Shown here: positions 47,824-57,939 of the stretch, piece after piece
How positions within the stretch are numbered: the first letter of the stretch is position 1
How the letters are laid out: the number at the start of each line of letters is the position of its first letter
From: Ignelater luminosus
Lineage: Eukaryota > Arthropoda > Insecta > Coleoptera > Elateridae
Length of the DNA stretch: 64,000 bases
Assembly: GCA_011009095.1 (NCBI GenBank)
Contig: VTPC01000398.1
Location: forward strand, 1 to 64,000
Direction of reading: 5' to 3'
The notes under the pieces: model-generated
Database searches by the model: none
Seen by the model: only the letters and a program-made list of their open reading frames with translations
What the model was told of the DNA's origin: nothing
Program-made: the position numbers and the translations under genes

Positions 47824-48602
47824 ATGGAGACTCCCAAAATTGAAAAAAAAATTATTAAAAGAACTGTAAAGATGATCTTACATCGAATATTGCAAAAGGA
47901 GAAAACGCACAATATACCGATACACCTACGAGAGATCGTTGCCAAATTCGAATTAGATTGAAGTAAGCACCCGCAAATAAAGATAAAAACCAAAACAATA
48001 ATATCAGTACATCAGCTGAACGCAAAAAAGCACAAAACAGAGATAGAGTTAGAAAGTCTCGAGAAAAAATGTCGGCACAAGAACTCGACGAAAAACGAAG
48101 AAAGGACATTGAAAGATATAAACGAAAAAACCAAGCTGGATTATTAAGACTATTGATCAATGTTCAAGTAAAGAAAAGAAAGCTGAAAGAAGAAATTGGG
48201 TCAAAGCAAGTGCAAATTACAGAAAGAGATTAAAAGATAAAAAACTTGTTACGCAGTTTTCAGAAGCAAGTACTCCACCACAATCTGATAACGAAGACTA
48301 TGGACCAATGGTACCAACATTAGGCTCATCTAAAAGGCTCTCTAGAAGAAAAAGAGTAAAACGTGACAAATCAATCACTGAAGGTTGCGTAAAGTTGAAG
48401 CTGAAAATCCAGGGCTAAGAAATAAAGTAGAAAAGTACAAAAAAGATTCTAAAACATCTGACTCTTCAAAAAGTAAAGTGCAGAGAATGACAAAAGGGTT
48501 GAACGTGCCTAAAAAAATAAAAAGACGGCTATTATTCTGAGAAGCATTAGCAGCAGAACTAGATTTGAACTTGAATTTGTTTGCAAAAGTTGCCAGAAAG
48601 TA
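47824..48602 (+). pseudogene. Decayed Lys/Arg/Glu-rich protein of the 47-49 kb element
   Basis: An ATG at 47824 (METPKIEKKIIKRTVKM) opens about 45 codons. The main signal then moves between frames: AERKKAQNRDRVRKSREKMS near 48020, NWVKASANYRKRLKDKKL near 48195 with a Ser/Thr/Pro and acidic segment (ASTPPQSDNEDYG), then NKVEKYKKDSK and PKKIKRRLLF near 48430-48540. At least three frameshifts and several stops separate these blocks. The order (basic helical segments, acidic linker, coiled-coil-like basic helix) resembles the N-terminal part of multicopy uncharacterised metazoan proteins of likely transposon origin, but that is recollection of a pattern, not a match I can prove. No zinc finger or DDE core is seen. 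Confidence 0.5.
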
Positions 48603-48959
48603 AGAAAAGAAGAAAAAAGTAACTAGTATATACTATTGTGTATCTTATAATAATTCTTATAATTTTTTCATTTTTTTTATTGTTTTCTTTCCAGAATAAA
48701 AGTATTTTGTTTTAAGTATTAACAAATGTATTTTTGTTGACCTGTGGGCAGAACGAACTGCATTACCGAAATGACGTTTTACAATTTTTAATTAAAATTG
48801 CTCTATTTTTGAGAAAATTTAATATTATTCGTGGCGAATTCGGAAGTACGCGCAGAAATATCATATATTTCTTCAGCATACTTGAAATTGGGTTTTGGTT
48901 AACTTTTTTTTTTAGTTGTTAAATTTAACAAAATCGCCCGTTATAAGCTTTTTACCCAT

Positions 48960-51480
48960 AAGTGTTAAATAAAAGCTAGCAGTCTGAATTATATTGAATT
49001 AAGAGTTAAGAGATTTGGTAAATTAATTAAAATTAAAATCCTTAGTGGATCCCACTTTTTATTTAACATATTATTTTAGTTTTTGACGATTACATGTATG
49101 AATGAAAACAAGGTCTTAAATCAGGCCGCAACAACATTGATGTGTAGTTTTTAATGTGTTAAAAAAATGGGATCGATTAAGAGTTTTAATTTTAATTAAT
49201 CTACCACGATGCCCGCTATCAGTGATTTTTACCAAGATATCAAGAATTTGGGAAGATTCACATCTAGATATTGTAAATTAAATAAATAATCTTATATTTA
49301 TTCTATCAAAGCATTTAAGTTAAAGGTTAATTGTAATCATTTCTTCACTGTTCTGAACGTAGAAGTTTTTTTCTAAATATACTTATTTTTTGATCGATAT
49401 CACTGCAATATATCAAAATTAAGAAACTTTTTGATGTTAATTTGACTAGATTATAAGCTCACGAAAAATAATAATAATAACTTATAGAATAAAATAAGAG
49501 ATTTTTAATGCAATCGACACGGTTACGAATTTTTAAAAACTTAATGTTTTTAACTAGGGCTATAAGAATTTTAAAACTTTTGAAATAGTATAGATGATTT
49601 GTGTAACATAAGTTGCATATATAGCAAGTGCAGGTTTTTGATGCTACCTTATAATTATTTTTTTTGTAATCTATTGTTTATAGTACAAGGCAATTAAGTA
49701 TTATTAGCATTATTATTATCAAAAATACTGGAAGTTAAAATACCAATGTCCCCCCTTGAAGAACCTACCGACTCATATGTGAAAATAATTAATGAACAGT
49801 AGAGTAGAAAGGAAGATTAAAAAACATTGTTTAACAAAGATCAATTTATTGTTCTTTGTTTTAATCCTTAAACTACATCTGATCAGAAGATTTATCTAGA
49901 ATATTGTTTTTGTATACAGTAGTAGTCTGTCGTAACTTTTTTAGTTTTATTTTCGGCAAGTCCTAAAATTAATCAAGCGATGTTTATAACACTTTTATTC
50001 CTATGAATGATACTTATCTGGCTTTAATTAATTTAAATTATTAATACCGTAGACACAATAAAGTTCCGCATATTAATATTATATAAGGTTAAATCGTTCG
50101 AATTACGATTTAGTGCGTTAATTTCCTCTGTGTAACATTCAACAATAGGTTGTTAGATCATATTATTGACGTCAGAATTCAAAACTATGTATACAAAAGC
50201 TTTTGGCAATTTATTCAATTATTAATATAATCAACATTCCTATTCAGTATTTAGCTTAATTGAAAGTTTCTCCCAAAACAATGCTTCAATATTCAAAATA
50301 CATTAGAACTTCCAGAATTTATTGCACTGTTAATAAAAATGAAAATTTGCTAGGAAACTTTGACTAATTTTATTAAAGTTAAAATTGCTTAAAAAAGGTT
50401 CAAACGTTTAAAATTTAAAGAAAAAGAACAGAAAAAGAAACGAGGCTTGGCTCAGATTTTCTTTTATAATTCGCGGATTTTTCTACATGTTTCTATATTC
50501 TTTCATTCTACATATTATACAAAATACTTCAAGTATTTTTCTTTTTACTGCTTTTAGAATTTACTGTTAAAAAAGCAATGCTTTCTTAGTTATTGAATAA
50601 CCTGCTCGTGAATTAACTACGTGACTTTATTTCAAATAAATAATTGGAAAGTACAGCTTTCGCTCAGAACATCTCATGAAATAAATTCGTAGTCATAGTG
50701 CATATTAGAAACTATATAGCACTTTAAATTTTTAGAATTCTTATAAACCATAGGAATGCTGTGCGAACAGAGTAAAGTCATCGATACAATACTGTAGAAA
50801 ATCTGATTCTATTTCCCGAATTTTAATTCTTTTTTATTCAATTCCTTGCTTGTGCTATTTTTATACCTTCACAAAATGTTTAGGGCTTTGCTGCAGTTTT
50901 GAGTAACTCCACTTCTGTAGGTCTATTTTTGAAATTCTTTTAAACACTGATTTAGCTTGCTTGGAAATATCACTTTAAGCAGAATTTTGATAGTTTATTA
51001 AGAATCATAGACGTCACAAACTATGATAAATCAGACTTTCTTTTATGTTTTAGTAGATTATTAAGTTAAGAAATTTCATTCTAGCCGATGCTGTACCATC
51101 CTTTAGTAACTTCGTACTATTTTCATTATTTTGAAGAACTATTTAATAAATTATGATGTCACTGATCTTAGACATATAAAATTATTGGCGTTATTTCGCC
51201 TCACTATGATTTTGAACACTTATAATACTTTATTTTGATCACTTCGTTTTGAATCGCCGATAAGAATTCAAGATGGATTCGCGTTGCTACACATTTTAAG
51301 CAGCACGCAGCCAAAATTTAATCCAGCTCCTATGAGCTTCAACCAAACTTACTCCAATACCTGGTTTTAGCTTTTAATTTCTTAGTTATTCCCATTCTGT
51401 GTTACAAACCATCCATAAAATAGCCATTTTAGTCTACCTATGGACTACTTAGCACGACATATAGAATTTCTAATTGGAAT
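48960..51480. other. AT-rich stretch, nothing supported
   Basis: No recognisable coding, repeat or terminus was seen on either strand. Confidence 0.6.
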
Positions 51481-51481
51481 G

Positions 51482-51489
51482 TGACGTCA
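51482..51489. promoter_or_regulatory. Perfect CRE palindrome TGACGTCA
   Basis: TGACGTCA is the consensus full site for CREB/ATF-type bZIP factors. It lies 24 bp upstream of a TATA-box match, which is a typical CRE position. A single 8-bp site can occur by chance, so the pairing with the TATA box carries the argument. Confidence 0.35.
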
Positions 51490-51512
51490 AGGTGAGATTT
51501 GTTTCCTGCGCA

Positions 51513-51520
51513 TATATAAG
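51513..51520 (+). promoter_or_regulatory. Candidate TATA box TATATAAG
   Basis: The match lies in a locally GC-richer segment (51480-51700). No strong initiator was found 30 bp downstream. A donor-like CTTAG|GTGTGA occurs near 51600, but it is weak. Confidence 0.3.
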
Positions 51521-51688
51521 ATGAAACCATTGATTACACAGGCACATACACGCACATCGTACAACCTGCAAGGACCACATCAGTTTACCTGTATCCTTAG
51601 GTGTGACTATTCCCTTTGGTCACAAGCCGCAGCGTACCCTATAGAATTATACACCTTGCTGCTTCATAACCAGAGTAACTTGGTGTAA
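51521..51688 (+). CDS. Short unidentified open frame (55 codons)
   Basis: The frame starts MKPLITQAHTRTSYNLQG directly after the TATA match and ends at TAA. Its composition is balanced (several Cys, Trp, His, Gln) compared with the AT-driven frames around it. The ATG would lie upstream of the transcription start if the TATA box is used, so the two interpretations conflict. I do not recognise it. Confidence 0.15.
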   Translation: MKPLITQAHTRTSYNLQGPHQFTCILRCDYSLWSQAAAYPIELYTLLLHNQSNLV

Positions 51689-51689
51689 C

Positions 51690-52312
51690 AGACATAACCT
51701 GCAAACTAAATTTGATATTAATTACTTATGACTTCACGTTTTTAATATTTATAGGTCAGGTAGGTTAACAATTCATAATTTAAAATGCTTTTGTTTCTGT
51801 AAGAAGAGAAAAGCTTGTTTTAAAAAGTCATTAAAAAGAAATTTAATTTAACCTTGTATAACGCTGGAACAGCAAATCTCATGAAATGCATTGGGTGAAT
51901 TCATGTTAAACCGGTCGACAGTTGAACCCAATCATCTCAGTTTTTCTTGAGATTTGGTGAACATGTTTGCTTGATCAGAAACCAAAAGCGAATTGTATAG
52001 TTTTAAGAAAAACAAACAGTGTCATTTCGATATTCTCCAAAACTGTTTACTCTAAACATTAATATCTCAATAACAGCAAGAGAAAGAACGATCTAGTCTG
52101 ATAAAAAAAATGGCATGAGGCTCAAAAACTATGTATGGTAGTCCTGAAATGGTATGTCAAACTTTGAGGTTTCAAAAGAAAAAGATCATGTGTCCGGGGG
52201 TATATCCTTTTGAAACTAGAGCTCATTCAATTTCTAATCGAAACGATCCCAGCTATGAAAAATAACAAGGCCAAGAAAAAATAATTTATTTTTAACTGTT
52301 GAAAACGTTTAC
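51690..52312. other. No supported gene
   Basis: The segment 52030-52260 reads like a dispersed repeat (moderate G+C, for example GTCCGGGGGTATATCC) but I see no second copy or inverted partner here. Confidence 0.5.
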
Positions 52313-52810
52313 TTACGATCTTAATCCATGCTTGCATATGTACGTCTGACTATTGACTGCCGAACTCGCCCAGCTATTCCGAGTTTATTTCTAATATATT
52401 CGCTCTTTTAATTCCTACACTACGTTCACCAAAGTAGCATAAATAAATGTTTTAAGATAATTTCCAAAGAAATTAATTTAAAGAATTGCAGTCGAATGAG
52501 TACGTTCGTTATGAAATTGCTTCGCCTCGTCCAATCCATCTATTTGAAAACGTTCTATTCAAATATTCTTTGGTAATGCATTGAAATGTGCATAAAATAT
52601 ATTAGCTTTCGTGTTAATAAAAGAACTTATCATCTAGTAGTGTTGACAACTCCTCTTCCAAAGCATTTTCGTAATTTTGATCGATTGTAATAGGCGGTAA
52701 AAAATACGGACCAAATAATCTACCTTCTACAATCTCAACCCAAACGTTTAAAGAAAATAGCTTTTTCTTACAGTAAAACTTGTTTCTAAACATTATTGCA
52801 AAAACCATTG
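52313..52810 (-). pseudogene. Tc1/mariner-type transposase remnant
   Basis: The minus strand gives FSLNVWVEIVEGRLFGPYFL, then ALEEELSTLLDD, then YLNRTFSNRWIGRGEAIS, SFDCNSLN, FLWKLS, and in a shifted frame FIYATLVNVV and ELKERIY. This follows a familiar insect transposase type with 'NVWAGIVGDRLIGPYFLP', 'FPERWIGRGGP', 'PRSPDLTPLDFFLWG' and 'VYETPV...EEDL' in the same order. The block with the second catalytic Asp (usually FQHDGAPAH) is deleted, and the third Asp is Asn in SLN. At least four stops and one frameshift are present. No TIRs were found. Confidence 0.75.
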
Positions 52811-55800
52811 AGCAGATTCAAAGACATCATGGATATTCTACCTCCAAAAGTGTTTGAACCTGTTGAACATGAAATGAACGCAGTTATTGCTTCTACAACT
52901 GATATGATATACCAATCTCAGCATAAAACTTTTTGTCACTTAGTTATTTTCAGTATCTCTTCCTACATGTTTACAGTTCCTACATTTTTTCAACTCCACG
53001 ATTGGCATTTCTAATCTTGAACTACTCAGTTTTCTAAAGATGGCAACGTATGTTTGTAAAAGTGGCTTTTGCAGAACATTGACGTTGCAGAAAAGTTTTG
53101 CAATACAGCCTTTGAGCTAAAGGAAAATTATCATTTGCGTGCCCACGTGTAAAATGAATATCAGCTCAATGATTAAAAAAACCAATCCATTTTAATTGTA
53201 TTAGTTAACTTCTTAATTAACTATGATCTTTTATTTCAGTCATTTCTTATAGCCTGAATAGCACAACTTTTTCCTTTATTCTGATAATCTTAAGCTAATT
53301 CCAAAGTTTGGCACCCTATTGTTTCGGGGAATTCAGTAAAATGAAACTTTGTTTTTCCAGTTCTTATATTTGTCCCTCAATATTTGAATACGCTTTACCT
53401 AAACATCTTATCTATAAATAAAAAAATAAAGAAATCGGTACCGAAAATTGCGTTAGTGGTAGACTGCGAAACAGATTTCTAAACAATTTCATTCATACCA
53501 GAATATTTCAAAACAGCTTCTAGACCTGCATAATTATCATTTTTTAATAAAGTCTTTTACTGATTGTTAATTCTATGGGCGGATATTTATTTCAGTGTAA
53601 ATGGAAATGTGTTGAAAAAGTTTCAATATTTGTCATTTGCAATCAAAGTAAGTCAGTTTCATCAGAAAGATGTTTATTTATATGGAGCATTGTAAAATCG
53701 AATTTTAGGATGTGAAGCCGTGCATTCAATGTTTTAATAAAACTCAATGTTATAACCAAAAGAATTTCCACTATTACATCATAGCCAACGATGTGTTGCT
53801 TGTTTTGAATTCTGAATCAATTATTATACAAGCAAAAATCGCGCTGAAACGCTGTAAACTTCAACAGTAAAATATTCAGTCTGCATGTCAGATGGTTCTC
53901 AACTAAAGGTGGTTTTAATACTTTTTTAAACATACCGCTTCACAAATGGTTTTTTGCAAATACGATCACTTGTATATTTTAAAAAAACTTTCTGTATGTA
54001 TAATATAAACGCGAAGGTTACCTACCTCTGGTTCACGTAAATGACTGAAATTTTTTTGTAAACAACGGAAAGTTTTTTGTTTACTAATTATGTTCTGTAA
54101 CTACTTATCACTTAAGAAAGCGCAATCTTTTTTAATTATAAACCCTATTAAAATTTCAAAAGCACGGGTTTTATAGTAAAATCGTCTTATCGTAATATCC
54201 AAAGCGCCGTAATTTTTTTTCTTTCTTTTTTTGTTATGAAAACAACAATTTCCCTGTTGTTCTGAGATTAGCTTATGCATATCTATCGAAATGCTAAAAC
54301 TCTCATACGCGCACGTCCCTCACAACGAGAAATTCTAAACATCCCTAGTATGCAATAAGGTAACTTCAAACATAAAGATCGGTTTACTTCAACAATTCAA
54401 TTTAAATTTTTACGGAGTTCTAGCTCTAGCTTTTATGTTTATGCGAAAATGAAGTAGTACGTGCATTTCCTTGTTGACGTGCAAATTTAGATCCAACAAA
54501 ATTAAAAAGAAAAATCGAGATAATAAAGCGAAATAGCTTTTTTCGATATTATCGCATAATGGTAATACGGAAGAGTGTAACTAAATTCGTTTATTTGTAA
54601 CATATCGTTGTCTTTATCGTCGAAATCGTGAGATGTAGAAATTGTTAGCAGTGCTATTTACAGACTAGCAATATTTGAATGGAGACATTTTCTAAAATGC
54701 TGCTACTAAAGGTAGAAGAAACCACATTAACATAAGTGTGAAGTAAATTGGTTTTCGTGCTTTGATTGCTAAAAATAACATAAATGAGTTTTAACATTCT
54801 AACCGTACTTGATTATCATTTATCATCACACAAGTATATATTAAATCAATTAATTAACAGTATTGCACCTCACAAGTAAAATTCATCAATTTCGTATTTT
54901 ATCTACATACAGTAGGTGGAATAGGATCCTTCATTATGATTTATAATTAGTCTAGAATAATAACAAACTAACTACTATTAAGTTCAACATCATTAACCTA
55001 AGAGTAATTTTTTTAATTAAACTTATTTACCTAACAAGTAAATAAAAGGCTTATTATTTGGTTTGCAATTTTTTTTAAATCTCTACTAAAGTGTAGTGTC
55101 ACTCGCTCGGTATTCCCACGTAATTAAATTTACCCCTTCAATTTAATTTAACAGAGAAAAGTAAAATTACCCGTGCGTGTTTGTGAATATATCTCTTTTG
55201 TAAAGGTGCTTCACGCTACAGGTTATGTGAGAGCTGGTAACAAGTTACTATTTTCCTAGTTTCCCCCATTAATACTTTGCAGCGACAAATTAGCATCTCA
55301 TAAAAATTGTTTTAAAGCGTCAGGTTTAACTTGAAATTTTATATTCTTTTTTAAATATTTTTGAGACACTTTATTGGTAAATTTAATTAATTAACTTTTC
55401 GATAAAAACAAAACTAAAAATAGAGATCTGTGAAAAGCTTGGGTAAACTCAATTTACTTTGAACAATCCAGATAAATGAACTTTAAACCTTAGAATAGTC
55501 AACTACTGTACTGTAAAGTTGTTTATTTAAAGGATCGTGACTCGACAGAAAAGATTTTTTTGTATACTTTAAACAGAAGAATAATGTACGTCGATTTTCT
55601 TTATTATTTTATTTTTCAGCTTGTGCTGTATTATTTACTTTGACCATCTAAATAAATAAAACTGTACAGTTTGAGGGTTAAAAGTAAATTTTCTATACCG
55701 CCTTTGACCCAAATGTTTATTTTATAAGGGAAAGCTGCGAAAAGCCGATGTCCATTGAGTAAATAATGTGAAGTTACCTGTATTATCAATAATTCCCAAA

Positions 55801-56750
55801 TTCTATTGTTGAATCCCATTAGTTTATTCCCATTTCAATGGCATATTTGTAAGATGACAGTTGCGTGTATTAATGTGTCATTTTATGTAGACGACAACGT
55901 GACAATGTATTCAGAATCGTAACAATAGTTCAACCCTAATTGGTTAATCAGTTTACAATTAAATTATCACCTTCGTTGCTAATTCTACTCCCTGTCCAAT
56001 TGTAACTATGTGGAATTTACCCATGGTTTGGTTAATAAATGAATCAACAAAATGACTGCATTATTAAACAGATGCTCGTAGCTTCCGGCAAATAAATAAT
56101 TTATTAGCTAATGTTCAGAACTTGTAACAAGATGAAAGAAGAAATGTGCGTTATATGCAAAACTGAAATAAATAAATGTAGCTTTTTATTTAACAATTTA
56201 TAATCAAATTTCTTTTTGTTTTAATAGAAAATGTATGCTAAAATCGTGACTGGAATTAGGTAAGCTTGGCGGTAAAGCGACTCTGGTTAACTTAATCAAA
56301 ATTCAGTTTCACGAGCAATGTAATTCAAGTTTGTATAAAAGAATCAAAGTTAAAATCTCTTCAATTTAAGCTTAGAAATGGAACAAAACGAATAAGAATA
56401 TTTTGTGGAAATAAAAGACAACCAGTTTGCTTTGAAGCAACATGTAAAAGAATGGGAAACAGCTAAAAAAAATTATGCAGTGTTCACAGAAAACTCCGCA
56501 AAGTAGTATAAAACAGGAAATCCTTTTATTCCATAATTTAAAGTGTTTTGAAAAAAAAAGTAGCACGCTGCAATTAAGTTTATAAAGTTCCCTTTTAATT
56601 AATAAGCAGTACATTAAAGTGTCGCTTCAAATAATAAGACCTAACTGTAAGGCTAAAGCCACTTTCACACTAGCTTTATCTTAATATCATCTGAGGTATC
56701 TCATCAATTATTGTCCTTTATACAAATTGTTTACAGCAGTTTTATTCGCT
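52811..56750. other. Long AT-rich stretch, nothing supported
   Basis: Only chance-like frames occur (52796-53014 plus, 55631-55819 minus, 56372-56614 minus). No repeats, termini or splice-supported exons were recognised. Confidence 0.55.
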
Positions 56751-56752
56751 AA

Positions 56753-57154
56753 GGGCCGTCCTTAAATTACGTAACGCAAAATTGAACGATTTTTACACTC
56801 CTCCCCCTTGTAACGCACCCGTAACGCAAACTCGAATCCTTTTCTTAAATATTACGTAACGCAATACTCTAACCCCCCCCCCCACATTTAATATGAAAAT
56901 GTTCTAATTTTTTATTGAAAAAGATTTTATTAGAAAGCAATGCGTCAAAGTGGGGTGCGTGCGACTGTTGTGGTCTACACGCAGGCTGTTTGAGTTCAGA
57001 CAAGTAAATATGAGTTTAAATAATATTTTATCAATAAAATTTTATCGTTACGTAACGTTCCTCTCGACCCCCACCTCCCCCTTGGTAACGTTGCGTAACG
57101 CTACTCTGGACTCCCATCCCCCCTTGGAGCGTTACGTAATTTAAGGATAGCCCC
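56753..57154. mobile_element. 402-bp MITE with GGGC...TTAAATTACGTAACGC ends
   Basis: The left end GGGCCGTCC plus TTAAATTACGTAACGC is matched in inverted form by GCGTTACGTAATTTAAGGAT plus AGCCCC on the right. CTAA lies directly outside both ends (56749-56752 and 57155-57158), a candidate 4-bp target duplication. The interior repeats the subterminal word GTAACG at least eight times in both orientations and contains an 11-base C run (56873-56883). The end type is common in arthropod genomes. A 4-bp duplication close to TTAA would suggest piggyBac-type mobilisation, but this is inference. Confidence 0.75.
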
Positions 57155-57217
57155 CTAACAGTTAGTTGTTGAAACTTTCATTAACTACAGTGTTTGAAAT
57201 ACTAACCTAAGTATATA

Positions 57218-57934
57218 CAGAGTGTTTCATTAATAATTGGAAATATTTTAACTGTAGAATCCTGAGCTCAAAATATTAAGATTTAACCCAAATCACTTAG
57301 ATAAAATGTAGCTTCTTACTGAGTTACAGGGTGTTTTATTTAAAAATCTATTTACAAATTTAAACATTATTTGTACCCAGTACTTTAAAACTATTTAACG
57401 TATCCTTGTCATACTTGGCAGGAAGTGTAGGTACTGTACACCCTACTAAATTATGTAAAATAAGCCTTTCTGGCTACTATTAGAGGCGTACGATAGGGGC
57501 AAGTGAATGGTTGATCCTTTCCAAATTCTACGCCACTGGCAGAATTGCCATTTTAGCACAATTTTTCGATTCTCCAATACTTTCTATGTAAATAACATAC
57601 TTCATTCATAGCGATAGTCATTATTTTTCGAGATATTTAAAGTTAAAAATGAAGCGGCACGGTTATTTGATTTTAATGTGTATTAATTATGTTGGTGTTT
57701 TTGGGTCATAGGATTGCATTTATTACGCAAATGAAACTTTAATCCCTATTAATAACAAAAGATAATGTTATTTATTAAAATTTCTTGAAACGAATAGTTT
57801 TGAGATTTTTAAATAAAACACCCTGTAACTCAGTAAGGAGACACATTTTATCTAAGTGATTTGGGTTAAATCTTAATATTTTGTGCCTAGAATTCTACAG
57901 TTAAAATATTTCCAATTATTAATGAAACACCCTG
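57218..57934. mobile_element. 717-bp non-autonomous element with long 132-bp TIRs
   Basis: Bases 57218-57349 and 57803-57934 are inverted copies with only scattered mismatches. TA lies directly outside each end (57216-57217 and 57935-57936). The ends start CAGAGTGTTTCATTAAT and CAGGGTGTTTCATTAAT. The inner edge of each TIR repeats the same theme as CAGGGTGTTTTATTTAAAAA, also preceded by TA, so a smaller element (57328-57824) appears nested inside the larger one. The interior has no coding capacity. A transcript would form a very long hairpin. Confidence 0.85.
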
Positions 57935-57939
57935 TACAC

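Larger units (their letters stand above)
47002..48958 (+). mobile_element. Unclassified 1.96-kb element with CTTATAACGGGCGA ends and ACCGAAATGA iterons
   Basis: CTTATAACGGGCGA at 47010 is repeated as the inverted TCGCCCGTTATAAG at 48934-48947, with similar outer flanks (CAAAAAT and TAAAAAG). Inside lies a second inverted pair: AAACGTCATTTCGGTAAT (47366-47383) and its exact complement at 48762-48779. Further ACCGAAATGA-type sites occur at about 47195, 47357, 47707, 47723, 47743 and 47763. A decayed charged ORF sits between the inner pair. This nesting (termini, subterminal binding-site-like repeats, one ORF) is that of a DNA transposon, but I cannot assign a superfamily: no target duplication is clear and no DDE motif is visible. 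Confidence 0.55.
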
